From assembly GCA_900769665.1 (NCBI GenBank), contig CAAGHL010000023.1:1-41022 (forward strand): 41,022 nt of DNA. Reading direction: 5' to 3'. Below are positions 8,425 through 16,600 of the stretch, piece by piece. The number at the start of each line of letters is the position of its first letter. The stretch's first letter is position 1. The notes under the pieces were generated by a model. It had not been told where the DNA came from. It did no database searches and worked only from the letters and a program-made list of their open reading frames with translations. Origin of the DNA: Clostridia bacterium. GTDB lineage: Bacteria; Bacillota; Clostridia; Christensenellales; CAG-314. The position numbers and the translations under genes are program-made.

Positions 8425-8589
8425 TGTCATTGCGAGGCGCCTTATTGCCAATTGTTTCTATTGAAACAACAGCCAAGTAGTCGTGCACGTTAGGTACCGT
8501 GGAAATCTCGCGGAAGCGCCCACATTAACAAAGTTGCTTTCCAGCGGATTGCCACGTTGCGACAAAGTCAGTCGCGCCTCGCAATGACA
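8425..8589. mobile_element. 165-bp MITE-like element with perfect 16-bp terminal inverted repeats (R2, copy 2)
   Basis: TGTCATTGCGAGGCGC (8425-8440) and GCGCCTCGCAATGACA (8574-8589) are exact inverted repeats. The interior has no coding capacity. The right half (GTTGCTTTCCAGC...CCACGT...CTCG...ATGACA) matches the shorter R2 copies at 671-755 and 18222-18294. Dispersed elements with TCATTGCGAGG-type ends are known from several unrelated bacteria (from memory). No transposase is present, so it would be non-autonomous. Confidence 0.75.
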
Positions 8590-8643
8590 AATTAGATACG
8601 ACAACACGCCGAGTTATTGAACAACATAGATGGTTGCCCCTCT

Positions 8644-8681
8644 AATAAAGTCCTTTGACCTTTCGGGGTGGGCGGTCGGGG
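8644..8681 (+). repeat. Dispersed repeat R3, copy 2
   Basis: These 38 bases match the reverse complement of 840-877 except at two adjacent positions. Confidence 0.75.
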
Positions 8682-8925
8682 CTGTACGGCGGCGCAACTA
8701 ATAAAATATTTGCAAAAGCAAGCTTTTGCTTGAACTTAACGTTGCTTTCGTGCTTGACTTTGCGGCAACTAAGCCGCACCGTAACTGCATGGGGCAAAAA
8801 CTCTCTATTGATGTGAACCTCGCTGTTGCTACACTACAATACATTAGTTAGGCGTTGAGGATGAGTTTTAAATGTTATTTTACATAGTCGAGCTGTTGCA
8901 GCACAGTGAATTTGTGCGAGATTAT

Positions 8926-9066
8926 TTTGTCGCGAGGTGGTGTCCGAACAAAAACCTCGTAGCGAGCGGCGCGGCTGGGAAACCTCGTTTAAGCCGACTT
9001 CATTGCTCCGAGCGGAGGGAGCCATCAGGGCGTTTTTTGTAGGACATTACCTCGGCGATAATTACG
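8926..9066 (+). repeat. Dispersed repeat R1, copy 2
   Basis: Shares GCGGCTGGGAAA (8970-8981), a GCCGACTTC block, and an AGGGAGCCATCAGGGCGTTTT block with copy 3 (11896-11990), and more loosely with copy 4 (18449-18575). The copies align over about 100 bp but are diverged. Confidence 0.6.
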
Positions 9067-9244
9067 CCTACTATTATCATGTGCGGCAATTGCGAGACGG
9101 TACAGCACAGGCGCTCGCGGTGTGGCAATGGCGAGGCTCACTTTTCGCTTTGTCGTGCAGTTACGGTGCAGCGATTATTTCGCCAAAAACATATATAGCT
9201 ATTTAGTTTTACAACTTGCTTGCAGAAAATATTGCAAAAACTCT

Positions 9245-9273
9245 TTGCTTATTTTTCTCGCTTGTGATATAAT
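9245..9273 (+). promoter_or_regulatory. Extended -10 promoter of the NifU-like/GGGtGRT operon
   Basis: TTGCTT (9245-9250), 17-bp spacer, TGATATAAT with TATAAT at 9268-9273. The TGn before the -10 makes it an extended promoter. The start codon lies 33 nt downstream. Confidence 0.78.
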
Positions 9274-9306
9274 CAACACGTACTACAAATTGGAGGACAT
9301 TTTATT

Positions 9307-9999
9307 ATGCAATATTCACATGAAGTTGAACTTATGCAATGCGTAATGAAAGGCTGCAATCATGGTCCGGCACCCATTCCCGAAGAGGGCAAGTGGGTAC
9401 AAGCCTACGACATCAAGGACATTAGCGGTCTTACACACGGTTGCGGTTGCTGTGCACCTCAACAAGGCACTTGCAAACTGACGCTCAACATCAAAAACGG
9501 TATTATCGAGGAAGCTCTTGTTGAAACTATCGGTTGCTCCGGTATGACGCACTCTGCGGCTATGGCTGCGGAAATTCTTCCCGGCAAAACTCTTCTCGAA
9601 GCACTCAACACCGACCTTGTTTGCGACGCTATCAACGTTGCAATGCGTGAACTTTTCTTGCAAATCGTTTACGGACGTAGCCAAAGCGCATTTTCCGATG
9701 CGGGACTTCCCGTCGGCGCAGGTTTGGAAGACCTCGGCAAGGGACTTCGCAGCCAAGTAGGCACGATGTACTCCACAAAGCTAAAGGGACCTCGCTATTT
9801 GGAAATGGCAGAAGGTTATGTTACCCGTCTTGCTCTTGACGACAACGGCGAAATCATCGGTTATGAATATGTCAACCTTGGCGTTATGATGAAGGCTATT
9901 CAAGAGGGTGTAAGCGGCAACGACGCACTTGCTAAGGCAAAGAAACACTACGGACGTTTTGAAAACGCCGCCAAATACATTGTTCCGCGCAATGAGTAA
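9307..9999 (+). CDS. NifU-like iron-sulfur cluster assembly scaffold protein, GGGtGRT-associated
   Basis: A 230-residue protein of the NifU/IscU scaffold superfamily in the form found beside GGGtGRT proteins in anaerobic Firmicutes. Cysteine ligand candidates cluster in HGCGCCAPQQGTC (Cys46, 48, 49, 56), with a second site in ETIGCSGMTHSAAMAAEIL (Cys77), which resembles the NifU 'GC.AAIASSS' motif, and Cys106. Two further cysteines are near the N-terminus (12 and 17). The start has TGGAGG about 9 nt upstream. The GGGtGRT gene begins 14 nt after the stop, so the two are co-transcribed. The role in building or holding an Fe-S cluster is inferred from the family; the client is unknown, but the fixed pairing makes the neighbour the first candidate. 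No cysteine desulfurase is nearby. Confidence 0.8.
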   Translation: MQYSHEVELMQCVMKGCNHGPAPIPEEGKWVQAYDIKDISGLTHGCGCCAPQQGTCKLTLNIKNGIIEEALVETIGCSGMTHSAAMAAEILPGKTLLEALNTDLVCDAINVAMRELFLQIVYGRSQSAFSDAGLPVGAGLEDLGKGLRSQVGTMYSTKLKGPRYLEMAEGYVTRLALDDNGEIIGYEYVNLGVMMKAIQEGVSGNDALAKAKKHYGRFENAAKYIVPRNE

Positions 10000-10013
10000 G
10001 GGAGGACATGACA

Positions 10014-11018
10014 ATGGCTATCACATTTGAAGGTTACGAAAGAAGAATAGACAAAATCAATGCCGAACTTGCTAAGTACGGTTTGAAATCCCTAGAAGAA
10101 GCACGTGACATCTGCCTTTCTCACGGTGTAAACGTGGAAGAAATCGTCAAGGGCGTACAACCCATTGCATTTGAAAACGCAGTTTGGGCATACACTCTCG
10201 GTTGTGTAATCGCCTACAAAAAAGGCGTTAAGACGGCTGCGGAAGTTTCCGAATGTATCGGTCTCGGTTTGCAAGCGTTTTGTATCCCCGGTTCAGTTGC
10301 CGATCAACGTAAGGTAGGTATCGGTCACGGTAATCTTGGTGCAATGCTTTTGCGTGAAGAAACCGACTGTTTCGCATTCCTTGCAGGTCACGAATCTTTT
10401 GCCGCTGCGGAAGGCGCTATCGGTATTGCTCGTAACGCCAACAAAGCACGCAAAAAGCCTCTTCGCGTTATCTTGAACGGTCTCGGAAAGGATGCCGCAT
10501 ACATTATTTCTCGTATCAACGGCTTCACATACGTACAAACTAAGTACGACTACTACACGGGCGAACTTACCATCGTACGCGAAGTTCCGTTTAGTGACGG
10601 CGAACGCGCACAAGTACGTTGCTACGGTGCCGACGACGTAAACGAAGGCGTTGCAATCATGCGCCACGAAAAGGTTGACGTATCCATCACGGGTAACAGC
10701 ACCAACCCGACTCGTTTCCAACACCCCGTTGCAGGTACCTACAAAAAGTGGTGTGTCGAAAACGGCAAAAAATACTTCTCCGTTGCAAGCGGTGGCGGCA
10801 CAGGACGTACTTTGCACCCGGACAACGTTGCGGCAGGTCCTGCAAGCTACGGCATGACGGACACAATGGGACGTATGCACAGCGACGCTCAATTTGCAGG
10901 TAGTTCCAGTGTTCCCGCGCACGTGGAAATGATGGGACTTATCGGTATGGGTAACAACCCCATGGTCGGCGCAACCGTTGCATGCAGCGTTGCAGTCGCT
11001 CTTAGCCTCAGCAAGTAA
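10014..11018 (+). CDS. GGGtGRT family protein
   Basis: A 334-residue protein carrying the family-defining SGGGTGRT motif at 259-266. Other conserved glycine-rich stretches are VGIGHGNLGAMLLREE (101-116) and the C-terminal GLIGMGNNPMVGATVA (308-323). There is no signal peptide or membrane segment, so it should be cytosolic. Two ATGs compete: 10008 is only 2 nt after the GGAGG (10001-10005) and 10014 is 8 nt after it, so I take 10014. The biochemical function of the family is not established to my knowledge; its steady partnership with the preceding NifU-like gene suggests an Fe-S dependent role. A terminator follows within 25 nt, so this is a two-gene operon. Confidence 0.83.
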   Translation: MAITFEGYERRIDKINAELAKYGLKSLEEARDICLSHGVNVEEIVKGVQPIAFENAVWAYTLGCVIAYKKGVKTAAEVSECIGLGLQAFCIPGSVADQRKVGIGHGNLGAMLLREETDCFAFLAGHESFAAAEGAIGIARNANKARKKPLRVILNGLGKDAAYIISRINGFTYVQTKYDYYTGELTIVREVPFSDGERAQVRCYGADDVNEGVAIMRHEKVDVSITGNSTNPTRFQHPVAGTYKKWCVENGKKYFSVASGGGTGRTLHPDNVAAGPASYGMTDTMGRMHSDAQFAGSSSVPAHVEMMGLIGMGNNPMVGATVACSVAVALSLSK

Positions 11019-11042
11019 TTCAACTTCATTAGGATCTAACAA

Positions 11043-11076
11043 AAGGACGGACAACTTCGTGTTGCCCGCCCTTTTT
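11043..11076 (+). terminator. Terminator of the NifU-like/GGGtGRT operon
   Basis: AAGGACGGACAAC pairs with GTTGCCCGCCCTT around TTCGT, followed by TTT. Two A-C mismatches weaken the 13-bp stem, but position and T tract fit a terminator. Confidence 0.7.
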
Positions 11077-11114
11077 GCATATCAAATTAGTTTTCGCTAA
11101 AAACAACTTGTTGA

Positions 11115-11318
11115 CACATCTAAACAACGTGTCTTTGTCCCTTTTTCCAACCGAGCGAGGGAGTGTCCTCACCTAACCGACGTTGCCTAAAATTTTGTCA
11201 GGGGTGGTGAGTTTGAATTGAAACAAGTCATGAAAAAGGAGCGTGCGTGGCGCATGCTCCTAAGCTTTGATGTTTGGACGAAATAGTTGTAACTGTCGTG
11301 GCGCATAGGTGCATGAAA
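11115..11318 (+). repeat. R4 repeat, copy A (204 bp)
   Basis: Begins CACATCTAAACAAC and ends GCGCATAGGTGCATGAA. It holds a CTCACCTAACCG...GGTGAG inverted pair and a GGAGCGTGCG-TGG-CGCATGCTCC hairpin (11238-11260, 10 bp, one G-T). Copy C has the same length and the same two structures. Confidence 0.75.
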
Positions 11319-11377
11319 GTCAAAATTAGTAATTCACAAAAAAACTTGTAATACTTTTCACCAAAACAATTCCCTGC

Positions 11378-11628
11378 CACATCTACACAACGAGCCTTTG
11401 TCCTATTCTCTCACAAAGCGAGGTGGTGTTCACACATAGCCGTCGTTGTCTAATGCTTTGGTAAGAGTGGTGAAAAGAAGAAAACTAACGATATTGCGAC
11501 ATTGGTATGGTTTGAAAAAACTCGACTGCACCAAACGAAACTGTATTTAAGACAACATCTTTGTATAGAAAAGTAGCTTCATTATTACCTCTTGGGGACA
11601 TCTGACCGTAGGCGCATATGTGTATGAA
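11378..11628 (+). repeat. R4 repeat, copy B (about 251 bp, most diverged)
   Basis: Keeps the start (CACATCTACACAAC), the GCGAGGTGGTGTTCACAC block, the CCGTCGTTG core with GAGTGGTGA, and the end (GGCGCATATGTGTATGAA). The GGAGCGTGCG hairpin of copies A and C is missing and replaced by unrelated sequence. Confidence 0.65.
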
Positions 11629-11691
11629 TCTCAAAGGTAGTAACAATGCAAAATAAGTCATACTGTTCTTCGTAAAAAAACAACTTTCAGC

Positions 11692-11895
11692 CACATCTAA
11701 ACAACACGCCTTTGACCATTTCCCTCACTCAAGCGAGGTGGTGTCCTCACCTAACCGCCGTTGCCTTGTATTTTGATTTGAGTGGTGGTTTTGATTAAAA
11801 TAAGCTATGAAAAAGGAGCGTGCGTGGTGCATGCTCCTAAAATTTATTGTTTGGACGAAATAGACAGTATTTGTCTTGGCGCATAGGTGTATCAA
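11692..11895 (+). repeat. R4 repeat, copy C (204 bp)
   Basis: Same length and order of blocks as copy A. The hairpin at 11815-11837 is GGAGCGTGCG-TGG-TGCATGCTCC: relative to copy A one base of the right arm changes C to T, which keeps pairing as G-T. The CACCTAACCGCCGTTGCC core and GAGTGGTGG end are also kept. Confidence 0.75.
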
Positions 11896-11990
11896 CACGA
11901 AAACCTCGGAGGGAGGGTGCGGCTGGGAAACGAGAGCCGAAGTCGACTTCTTTACCCGAGTGTAGGGAGCTATCAAAGCGTTTTTCGTTT
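11896..11990 (+). repeat. Dispersed repeat R1, copy 3
   Basis: Carries GGGTGCGGCTGGGAAACGAG, a GTCGACTTC...TTACCCGAG block and AGGGAGCTATCAAAGCGTTTT. It abuts R4 copy C directly, so the two families may travel together. Confidence 0.6.
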
Positions 11991-12087
11991 GATATACCTG
12001 TGTGACATGGTATACATCAACCCCAATGTCAAAACGCACTAACCTTGTGCCTGCACCTCGCACGCACGCCTAACTCACTTTTGCCGC

Positions 12088-13086
12088 CTACTTTGTCAAT
12101 TGTTCGGCAATGGCGGCATTCAAGCCGTTTTTCTCCATATTGTACGCCTGTTCGAGGCAGTGGAATACCGCTTCCGCCTTGCTACTGCCGTGACCTTTAA
12201 CAATGGTTTTACTTGTTCCGAGCAACACCGCACCGCCGTAATTGTTGTAGTCCATCATGTTTTTGAGGGCATAAATGTCTTTTTTGAGAAACATTGCGCC
12301 CAGTTTGCCGTGGAAGCTGCCCAAGAAAATCTTTTTGAGTATTTTCATCATTTCCATGCAGCTGCCCTCGGTGGATTTCAACAACACGTTTCCGCTAAAT
12401 CCGTCGCTGACTACAAGATCGAATTCGCCGCTAAGCAGGTTGCGGCTCTCCATATTGCCTACAAAATTGATATTCGGGTTCTCTTGCAACAAAGTGTATA
12501 CTTCTTTTCTAAGTGCGTCGCCCTTTTCGCTTTCCACACCTATGTTGAGTAGTGCAACGCGCGGATTTTTCACTCCGTATGCTTTTTGCATGTACAAACT
12601 TGCCATTGTGGCAAACTGACTTAGGTGTACAGCATCGCAGTCGACGTTGGCGCCGCTGTCGCAAATACAAACTTTGCCGCCGTTTATTGTGGGCAAAGTG
12701 GGGCAAAAGGCAGGGCGTTTTACACCTTTAATACGACCGATACGCAACACTGCGCCGGCAAGCAGTGCGCCCGTACTGCCGGTACTTACCATGCCGCCGA
12801 TTTCGGGATCGCTACGCAACAATTCAAAACTGCGCGCCATACTGCTGTCCTTTTTGTTTTTGATTGCCTCTGTCGGCTTTTCGTCGCAACTAATGACGTC
12901 GGGGGCGTGGACAATTGCCATACGTGCGGGATCAAACTTGTCGCCCAAGTAATCCTTGATTATATTTTCGTCGCCGACGATTGTTACGTGTAGATCGTCA
13001 ATATTTTGTAAAGCCTTAATTGCTCCGTCGAGGTTGGCTTGTGGGCTGTTATCTCCTCCGAAAGCATCGAGTACTATTTTTATCAT
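12088..13086 (-). CDS. plsX: Phosphate acyltransferase PlsX
   Basis: A 332-residue enzyme that converts acyl-ACP and phosphate to acyl-phosphate, the acyl donor for PlsY in phospholipid synthesis; a peripheral membrane enzyme. The N-terminal MIKIVLDAFGGDNSP and internal STGALLAGA and GNVLLKSTEG segments are typical of PlsX, and the length is normal. I chose the ATG at 13086, preceded by AAAGGAG, over an upstream in-frame start at 13233 that would add 49 non-homologous residues. In most Firmicutes plsX sits with fapR, fabD, acpP or rnc; here it stands alone, convergent to the GGGtGRT operon and divergent from the GNAT gene. No FapR-type operator is visible. Confidence 0.93.
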   Translation of the reverse strand: MIKIVLDAFGGDNSPQANLDGAIKALQNIDDLHVTIVGDENIIKDYLGDKFDPARMAIVHAPDVISCDEKPTEAIKNKKDSSMARSFELLRSDPEIGGMVSTGSTGALLAGAVLRIGRIKGVKRPAFCPTLPTINGGKVCICDSGANVDCDAVHLSQFATMASLYMQKAYGVKNPRVALLNIGVESEKGDALRKEVYTLLQENPNINFVGNMESRNLLSGEFDLVVSDGFSGNVLLKSTEGSCMEMMKILKKIFLGSFHGKLGAMFLKKDIYALKNMMDYNNYGGAVLLGTSKTIVKGHGSSKAEAVFHCLEQAYNMEKNGLNAAIAEQLTK

Positions 13087-13177
13087 GCGTTTCTCCTTTG
13101 TCAGAGTGTTGCGGCGGTGCGTTACGTATGTATTTCGTATTTGCATGCGGTCAATTTCCACATCACCTAACCGATAT

Positions 13178-13206
13178 ATTGTACCAAACTTTGCCGATAA
13201 AGTCAA
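13178..13206 (-). promoter_or_regulatory. Promoter of plsX
   Basis: On the minus strand: TTGACT (13206-13201), 17-bp spacer, TACAAT (13183-13178). Confidence 0.75.
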
Positions 13207-13289
13207 TACAACATTTGCCCTGTGTTCCTGCAAAATTGCAACATTTATCGGGAAAATAACCTCAATATTTAACTTTTGTTTACGATTGG

Positions 13290-13318
13290 TTTACATTTCG
13301 GGTGTAATGTGATAGAAT
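13290..13318 (+). promoter_or_regulatory. Promoter of the GNAT gene
   Basis: TTTACA (13290-13295), 17-bp spacer, TAGAAT (13313-13318). Confidence 0.65.
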
Positions 13319-13437
13319 AAATATAACGATTTGTGTTTTGAAGTGGCTTGATTGAACATTTTATGTGCGCAAAAAAGTTAATACGTATGTAAAATTTGCC
13401 GACATAAATCACAAATTGCAGTATTAAGGGAGACAAC

Positions 13438-14577
13438 ATGGTAGAAATTGTAGAAGTTAAAACACGCAAACAACAAAAACAATTTGTCGACTTTCCTCTG
13501 AAATTGTACAAGAATTGCAAATATTTTGCTCCGCCTATTTATGGCGACGAAATGGCTGTATTCAAAAAGAACTACATGTATTACGACCAATCCGAGGCAG
13601 TGTACTACCTTGCATACGTTGACGGCAAAGTTGTCGGACGTATCAGCGGTATTTTGCAAAAAGCAAGCAATGAAAAATGGGGACAACATCGTGTTCGTTT
13701 TACACGTTTTGACGCAATCGATGACCAAGAAGTTGCGTCGGCGTTGTTTGCAGCCGTGGAAAAATGGGCGAAAGAAAAGGGTATGGCGGAAGTTGTCGGA
13801 CCGCTTGGTTTTAGCGACTGGGAGCGTGAAGGGTTGCTTATCGAAGGGTTTGACTACATGTCTACCTTCGAGGAACAATACAACTACCCGTACTACCAAC
13901 GTTTGATAGAAAACTGCGGCTACGGCAAAGACGTTGATTGGGTGGAACACCGTTTGTACCAACTTATGCCCGACGATTACGAGCGTTACGAGCGTATTAC
14001 AACAAAAATGATGGATCGCTACGGTTTACGCTTTGACAACAGCAAAAATACAAACCAATTTATACGCGATTACGCCGATAAATTCTTCGAAATCGTTGAC
14101 AAAACATACAACGAGATTTACGGCACGGTGCCTTTTACCGACAATATGAAAAAAGCACTCATTGCCAACTTCCGCTTGATTGTCGACGTTAAGTACGTTA
14201 CCGTTATTTTGGACAAAGACAACAACGTTGTCGCATTCGGTTTGTGTTTCCCTGCAATAGGCGAAGCGTTGCAAAAGAGCGGCGGCAAGATGACTTTGCC
14301 TACGATTTTCCGCCTATTAAAGGTGATCAAACACCCCAAAGTGTTGGATATGGCACTAATTGGCGTGGTGGACGAATACAAGCATAAGGGCATTGCTTCG
14401 GCGGTTCTGTATCACTTTGCTAAACAGTTGAAGGACAGCGGCGTCGAGTATGCCGAAACAAACCTAAATTTGGAAGACAACTTGCCTATTATCAACATGT
14501 GGAAGAGTTTTGAGCATATACAGCACAAACGTCGTCGCAGTTTTGTCAAAAAGCTTGACGAGCTAACCGCCGAGTAG
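13438..14577 (+). CDS. GNAT family N-acetyltransferase-like protein
   Basis: A 379-residue cytosolic protein of a Clostridia family usually annotated as GNAT N-acetyltransferase. The C-terminal third looks like the acetyl-CoA-binding half of the fold: a GVVDEYKHKGIASAVLYHFAK segment broken by its motif A (around 306-326) and a final ETNLNLEDNLPIINMWKSF-type strand/helix. The signature loop reads KHKGIA, looser than the classic Q/R-x-x-G-x-G/A. The N-terminal half (PPIYGDEMAVF, AYVDGKVVGRISG) is probably a second, degenerate GNAT module. AGGGAGA lies 6 nt before the ATG. Substrate unknown. It has its own promoter, divergent from plsX, and trpS follows 150 nt later. Confidence 0.7.
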   Translation: MVEIVEVKTRKQQKQFVDFPLKLYKNCKYFAPPIYGDEMAVFKKNYMYYDQSEAVYYLAYVDGKVVGRISGILQKASNEKWGQHRVRFTRFDAIDDQEVASALFAAVEKWAKEKGMAEVVGPLGFSDWEREGLLIEGFDYMSTFEEQYNYPYYQRLIENCGYGKDVDWVEHRLYQLMPDDYERYERITTKMMDRYGLRFDNSKNTNQFIRDYADKFFEIVDKTYNEIYGTVPFTDNMKKALIANFRLIVDVKYVTVILDKDNNVVAFGLCFPAIGEALQKSGGKMTLPTIFRLLKVIKHPKVLDMALIGVVDEYKHKGIASAVLYHFAKQLKDSGVEYAETNLNLEDNLPIINMWKSFEHIQHKRRRSFVKKLDELTAE

Positions 14578-14727
14578 TATCATATTTTGTAGGGTTTTGT
14601 GTAGTTGCGCTGTTAGTTGCTTCGGACGGCGGTGTTTGCATAATTGCATTACGTAGACGCTGTGTCGGATAGCACGTAGACAGCCATTACACACTAACCA
14701 ATACATACAAAAACGGAAACAAACACA

Positions 14728-15780
14728 ATGAAAAACGTAATTTTGACAGGCGACCGTCCGACGGGCAGGTTGCATATAGGACATTATGTCGGATCTCTTC
14801 GCGAGCGCGTGGCATTGCAAAACAGTGGCAAATTTGACGAAATCTACATCATGATTGCCGACGCACAAGCCTTGACTGACAACGCCGAACATCCCGAGAA
14901 AGTGCGTAACAACCTTACCGAAGTTGCGCTCGATTACCTCGCTTGCGGTATCGATCCGAACAAATCCAACATTTTTATTCAATCGATGGTTCCGCAACTG
15001 ACGGAATTGACTTTTTACTACGCCAACCTTGTTACGGTGTCGCGCTTGCAACGCAATCCTACGGTTAAGGCGGAAATTGCCATGCGCAATTTTGAAACGA
15101 GTATCCCGGTAGGGTTCTTCACCTATCCTATCAGTCAGGCGGCGGACATTACTGCGTTCGGCGCAACGGCTGTGCCCGCAGGCGAAGACCAAGAACCGAT
15201 GATCGAACAAACCAAGGAAATTGTACGCAAGTTCAACTCAATCTACGGCGAAACCCTTGTCGAACCCAACATAGTGTTGCCCACTAATAAGCAATGTTTG
15301 CGGTTGCCGGGTATCGACGGAAAAGCCAAGATGAGCAAGTCGCTCGGCAACTGTATTTACCTTTCCGACACTGCCGACGAAATCAAACAAAAGGTAATGA
15401 TGATGTTTACCGATCCAAACCATTTGCGCGTGGAAGATCCCGGTTGTGTGGAAGGCAACACCGTGTTTGTGTACCTTGACGCCTTTTGTCGCGACGAGCA
15501 TTTTGCCGAATTTTTGCCCGACTACGCAAACTTGGACGAGTTGAAAGCGCATTACCGTCGAGGCGGTTTGGGCGATGTAAAGATAAAGAAGTTCCTTACA
15601 AAGGTACTTCAAAGCGAGCTTGCCCCGATTTATGCCGCACGTCAACAATGGGCAACGCGTATCGACGACGTGTACGACATTTTGCAAGAAGGTTGCCGTG
15701 TTGCGGAAGCCAAAGCCGCTCAAACATTGTATGCCGTACGTAACGCAATGCAAATTAACTACTTCGACCAACGCAAGTAG
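14728..15780 (+). CDS. trpS: Tryptophan--tRNA ligase
   Basis: A 350-residue class I aminoacyl-tRNA synthetase that charges tRNA-Trp in the cytosol. HIGH is intact at 16-19 (GRLHIGHY) and the KMSKS loop at 201-205 (GKAKMSKSLGN). Residues 126-160 (SIPVGFFTYPISQAADI...GEDQEPMIE) match the tryptophan/ATP pocket of bacterial TrpS. Length is normal (about 330-350). The ribosome binding site is weak (ACGGAAAC). I looked for a T-box leader in the 150 nt upstream and found neither the AGGGTGG motif nor an anti-terminator, so control by uncharged tRNA is not indicated. A hairpin follows 25 nt after the stop. Confidence 0.95.
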   Translation: MKNVILTGDRPTGRLHIGHYVGSLRERVALQNSGKFDEIYIMIADAQALTDNAEHPEKVRNNLTEVALDYLACGIDPNKSNIFIQSMVPQLTELTFYYANLVTVSRLQRNPTVKAEIAMRNFETSIPVGFFTYPISQAADITAFGATAVPAGEDQEPMIEQTKEIVRKFNSIYGETLVEPNIVLPTNKQCLRLPGIDGKAKMSKSLGNCIYLSDTADEIKQKVMMMFTDPNHLRVEDPGCVEGNTVFVYLDAFCRDEHFAEFLPDYANLDELKAHYRRGGLGDVKIKKFLTKVLQSELAPIYAARQQWATRIDDVYDILQEGCRVAEAKAAQTLYAVRNAMQINYFDQRK

Positions 15781-15805
15781 TGCGGACAACTAAACAATAA
15801 ATCAA

Positions 15806-15840
15806 AAAGCGTGGCTACATTCCGTAACCGCGCTTTAATT
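15806..15840 (+). terminator. Terminator-like hairpin after trpS
   Basis: AAAGCGTGGCTAC pairs with GTAACCGCGCTTT around ATTCC, with one T-G pair and one mismatch. The T tract after it is weak (TTTAATTG). Confidence 0.6.
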
Positions 15841-15942
15841 GTATTTCAACATTATCAAAGGCAAACCGTGGTAAAACATCAACGAAACTGTTTTTGCATA
15901 AAGATTGTATTGGTGTCAAACATTGTCAAACTTTAATGTGTG

Positions 15943-16434
15943 TTATGTAAGTATATCGACAAATTTCAATATTAACATTATTAGTATTGTAACAACGGCA
16001 ATACACCCGCATGCGAGTAGTATATTTACTGTTTGTTTTAATTGTTTTGCGGTGCATTCCGTGTCGAAGTCGTAGGCGGTGGCAACGTGTGTGCTTGTAT
16101 TTGTGGTGGGCGTTTCATTGCCATTTGTAAGTAAAAACGATTGTACTGTGTCTTGTTCTGATTGGTTTGCAATAGTAACCGTATCGTTTGTATTAGTTTC
16201 GGGAACAGGTGTAGTAGTTGATTCGTTTTCACTTAAATATTCTATTACTTCTTTGGCAGACATGTTGCATGCTTCGGCTATTGCCGCAATCAAGTCTTCA
16301 TTGTTTGGAACAATGGATGTTTCCCAACGTTGCACTGACGATTTTGCGGTAAAAATTTTGTCTGCAAATTCTCGAATGGAGTAGTCGTGTAGTTTTCGTA
16401 ATTGTTTGAGTTTTCTTCCGCTAAATTCAACCAT
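15943..16434 (-). CDS. Membrane-tethered XRE-family regulator
   Basis: A 163-residue protein with an N-terminal XRE/Cro helix-turn-helix (about 6-66: LKQLRKLHDYSIREFADKI, then SSVQRWE recognition helix), a Thr/Asn/Ser-rich linker (about 70-120) and one C-terminal transmembrane helix (about 138-160). This layout fits a DNA-binding domain held at the membrane that could respond to envelope state. CAGGAGA precedes the ATG. It is divergent from the secreted-protein operon, and the 359 bp between them hold four GGGACAAAA(T/C) sites, which I take as its likely operators. Base use is AT-richer than in the housekeeping genes. No protease-cleavage motif for release is evident. Confidence 0.75.
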   Translation of the reverse strand: MVEFSGRKLKQLRKLHDYSIREFADKIFTAKSSVQRWETSIVPNNEDLIAAIAEACNMSAKEVIEYLSENESTTTPVPETNTNDTVTIANQSEQDTVQSFLLTNGNETPTTNTSTHVATAYDFDTECTAKQLKQTVNILLACGCIAVVTILIMLILKFVDILT

Positions 16435-16523
16435 GATTCTCCTGTATGGGTTTGCGCTTATGCCAAATCATTTGAAATAAATGAAAATTCTTTTTATGAA
16501 CATAATTAAATTACTACTATTCA

Positions 16524-16552
16524 ATTATACTTCAGTTTTGTTCTTTTTTCAA
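16524..16552 (-). promoter_or_regulatory. Promoter of the membrane-tethered XRE gene
   Basis: On the minus strand: TTGAAA (16552-16547), 17-bp spacer, TATAAT (16529-16524). The leader is about 85 nt. Confidence 0.72.
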
Positions 16553-16600
16553 CTACAAAAATATGTCTTTTTACCTTAAAATCATCACTTTTTGAAAATC

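Larger units (their letters stand above)
8181..9306. other. Gene-free mosaic of dispersed repeats
   Basis: About 1.1 kb without a credible gene. It contains an R4-like hairpin (8301-8342), a 165-bp element with 16-bp terminal inverted repeats (8425-8589), an R3 copy (8644-8681), an R1 copy (8926-9066) and the promoter of the NifU-like gene (9245-9273). The open frame at 8937-9206 lies over the R1 copy and has no ribosome binding site. Confidence 0.65.
11077..12087. other. Gene-free gap with three R4 copies and one R1 copy
   Basis: No gene is credible here. Small minus-strand frames (11485-11694, 11725-12063) cross the repeat units and lack ribosome binding sites. The gap separates the GGGtGRT operon from the convergent plsX. 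No clear plsX terminator was found in it. Confidence 0.6.
13087..13437. other. Divergent promoter region between plsX and the GNAT gene
   Basis: The 351-bp gap holds two outward sigma-A promoters whose -35 elements are 83 bp apart, leaving leaders of roughly 85 and 110 nt. I see nothing else in it. Confidence 0.65.

Noticed and set aside
8937..9206. Open frame in the repeat gap
   Set aside because: It overlies the R1 repeat copy, has no ribosome binding site and resembles no protein.
11115..11895. The three R4 copies as a CRISPR array
   Set aside because: Units are 200-250 bp and diverged, with no short identical repeats or unique spacers, and no cas genes are present.
12100..12993. Plus-strand open frames opposite plsX
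   Set aside because: They are antisense shadows of a well-conserved gene and lack ribosome binding sites. The same holds for the long antisense frames over potABCD, clpC and the topoisomerase genes.
13087..13210. FapR operator controlling plsX
   Set aside because: No TTAGTACC-type palindrome is present near the plsX promoter.
14578..14727. T-box riboswitch before trpS
   Set aside because: No AGGGTGG-type motif, specifier stem or terminator/anti-terminator pair is visible in the 150 nt.
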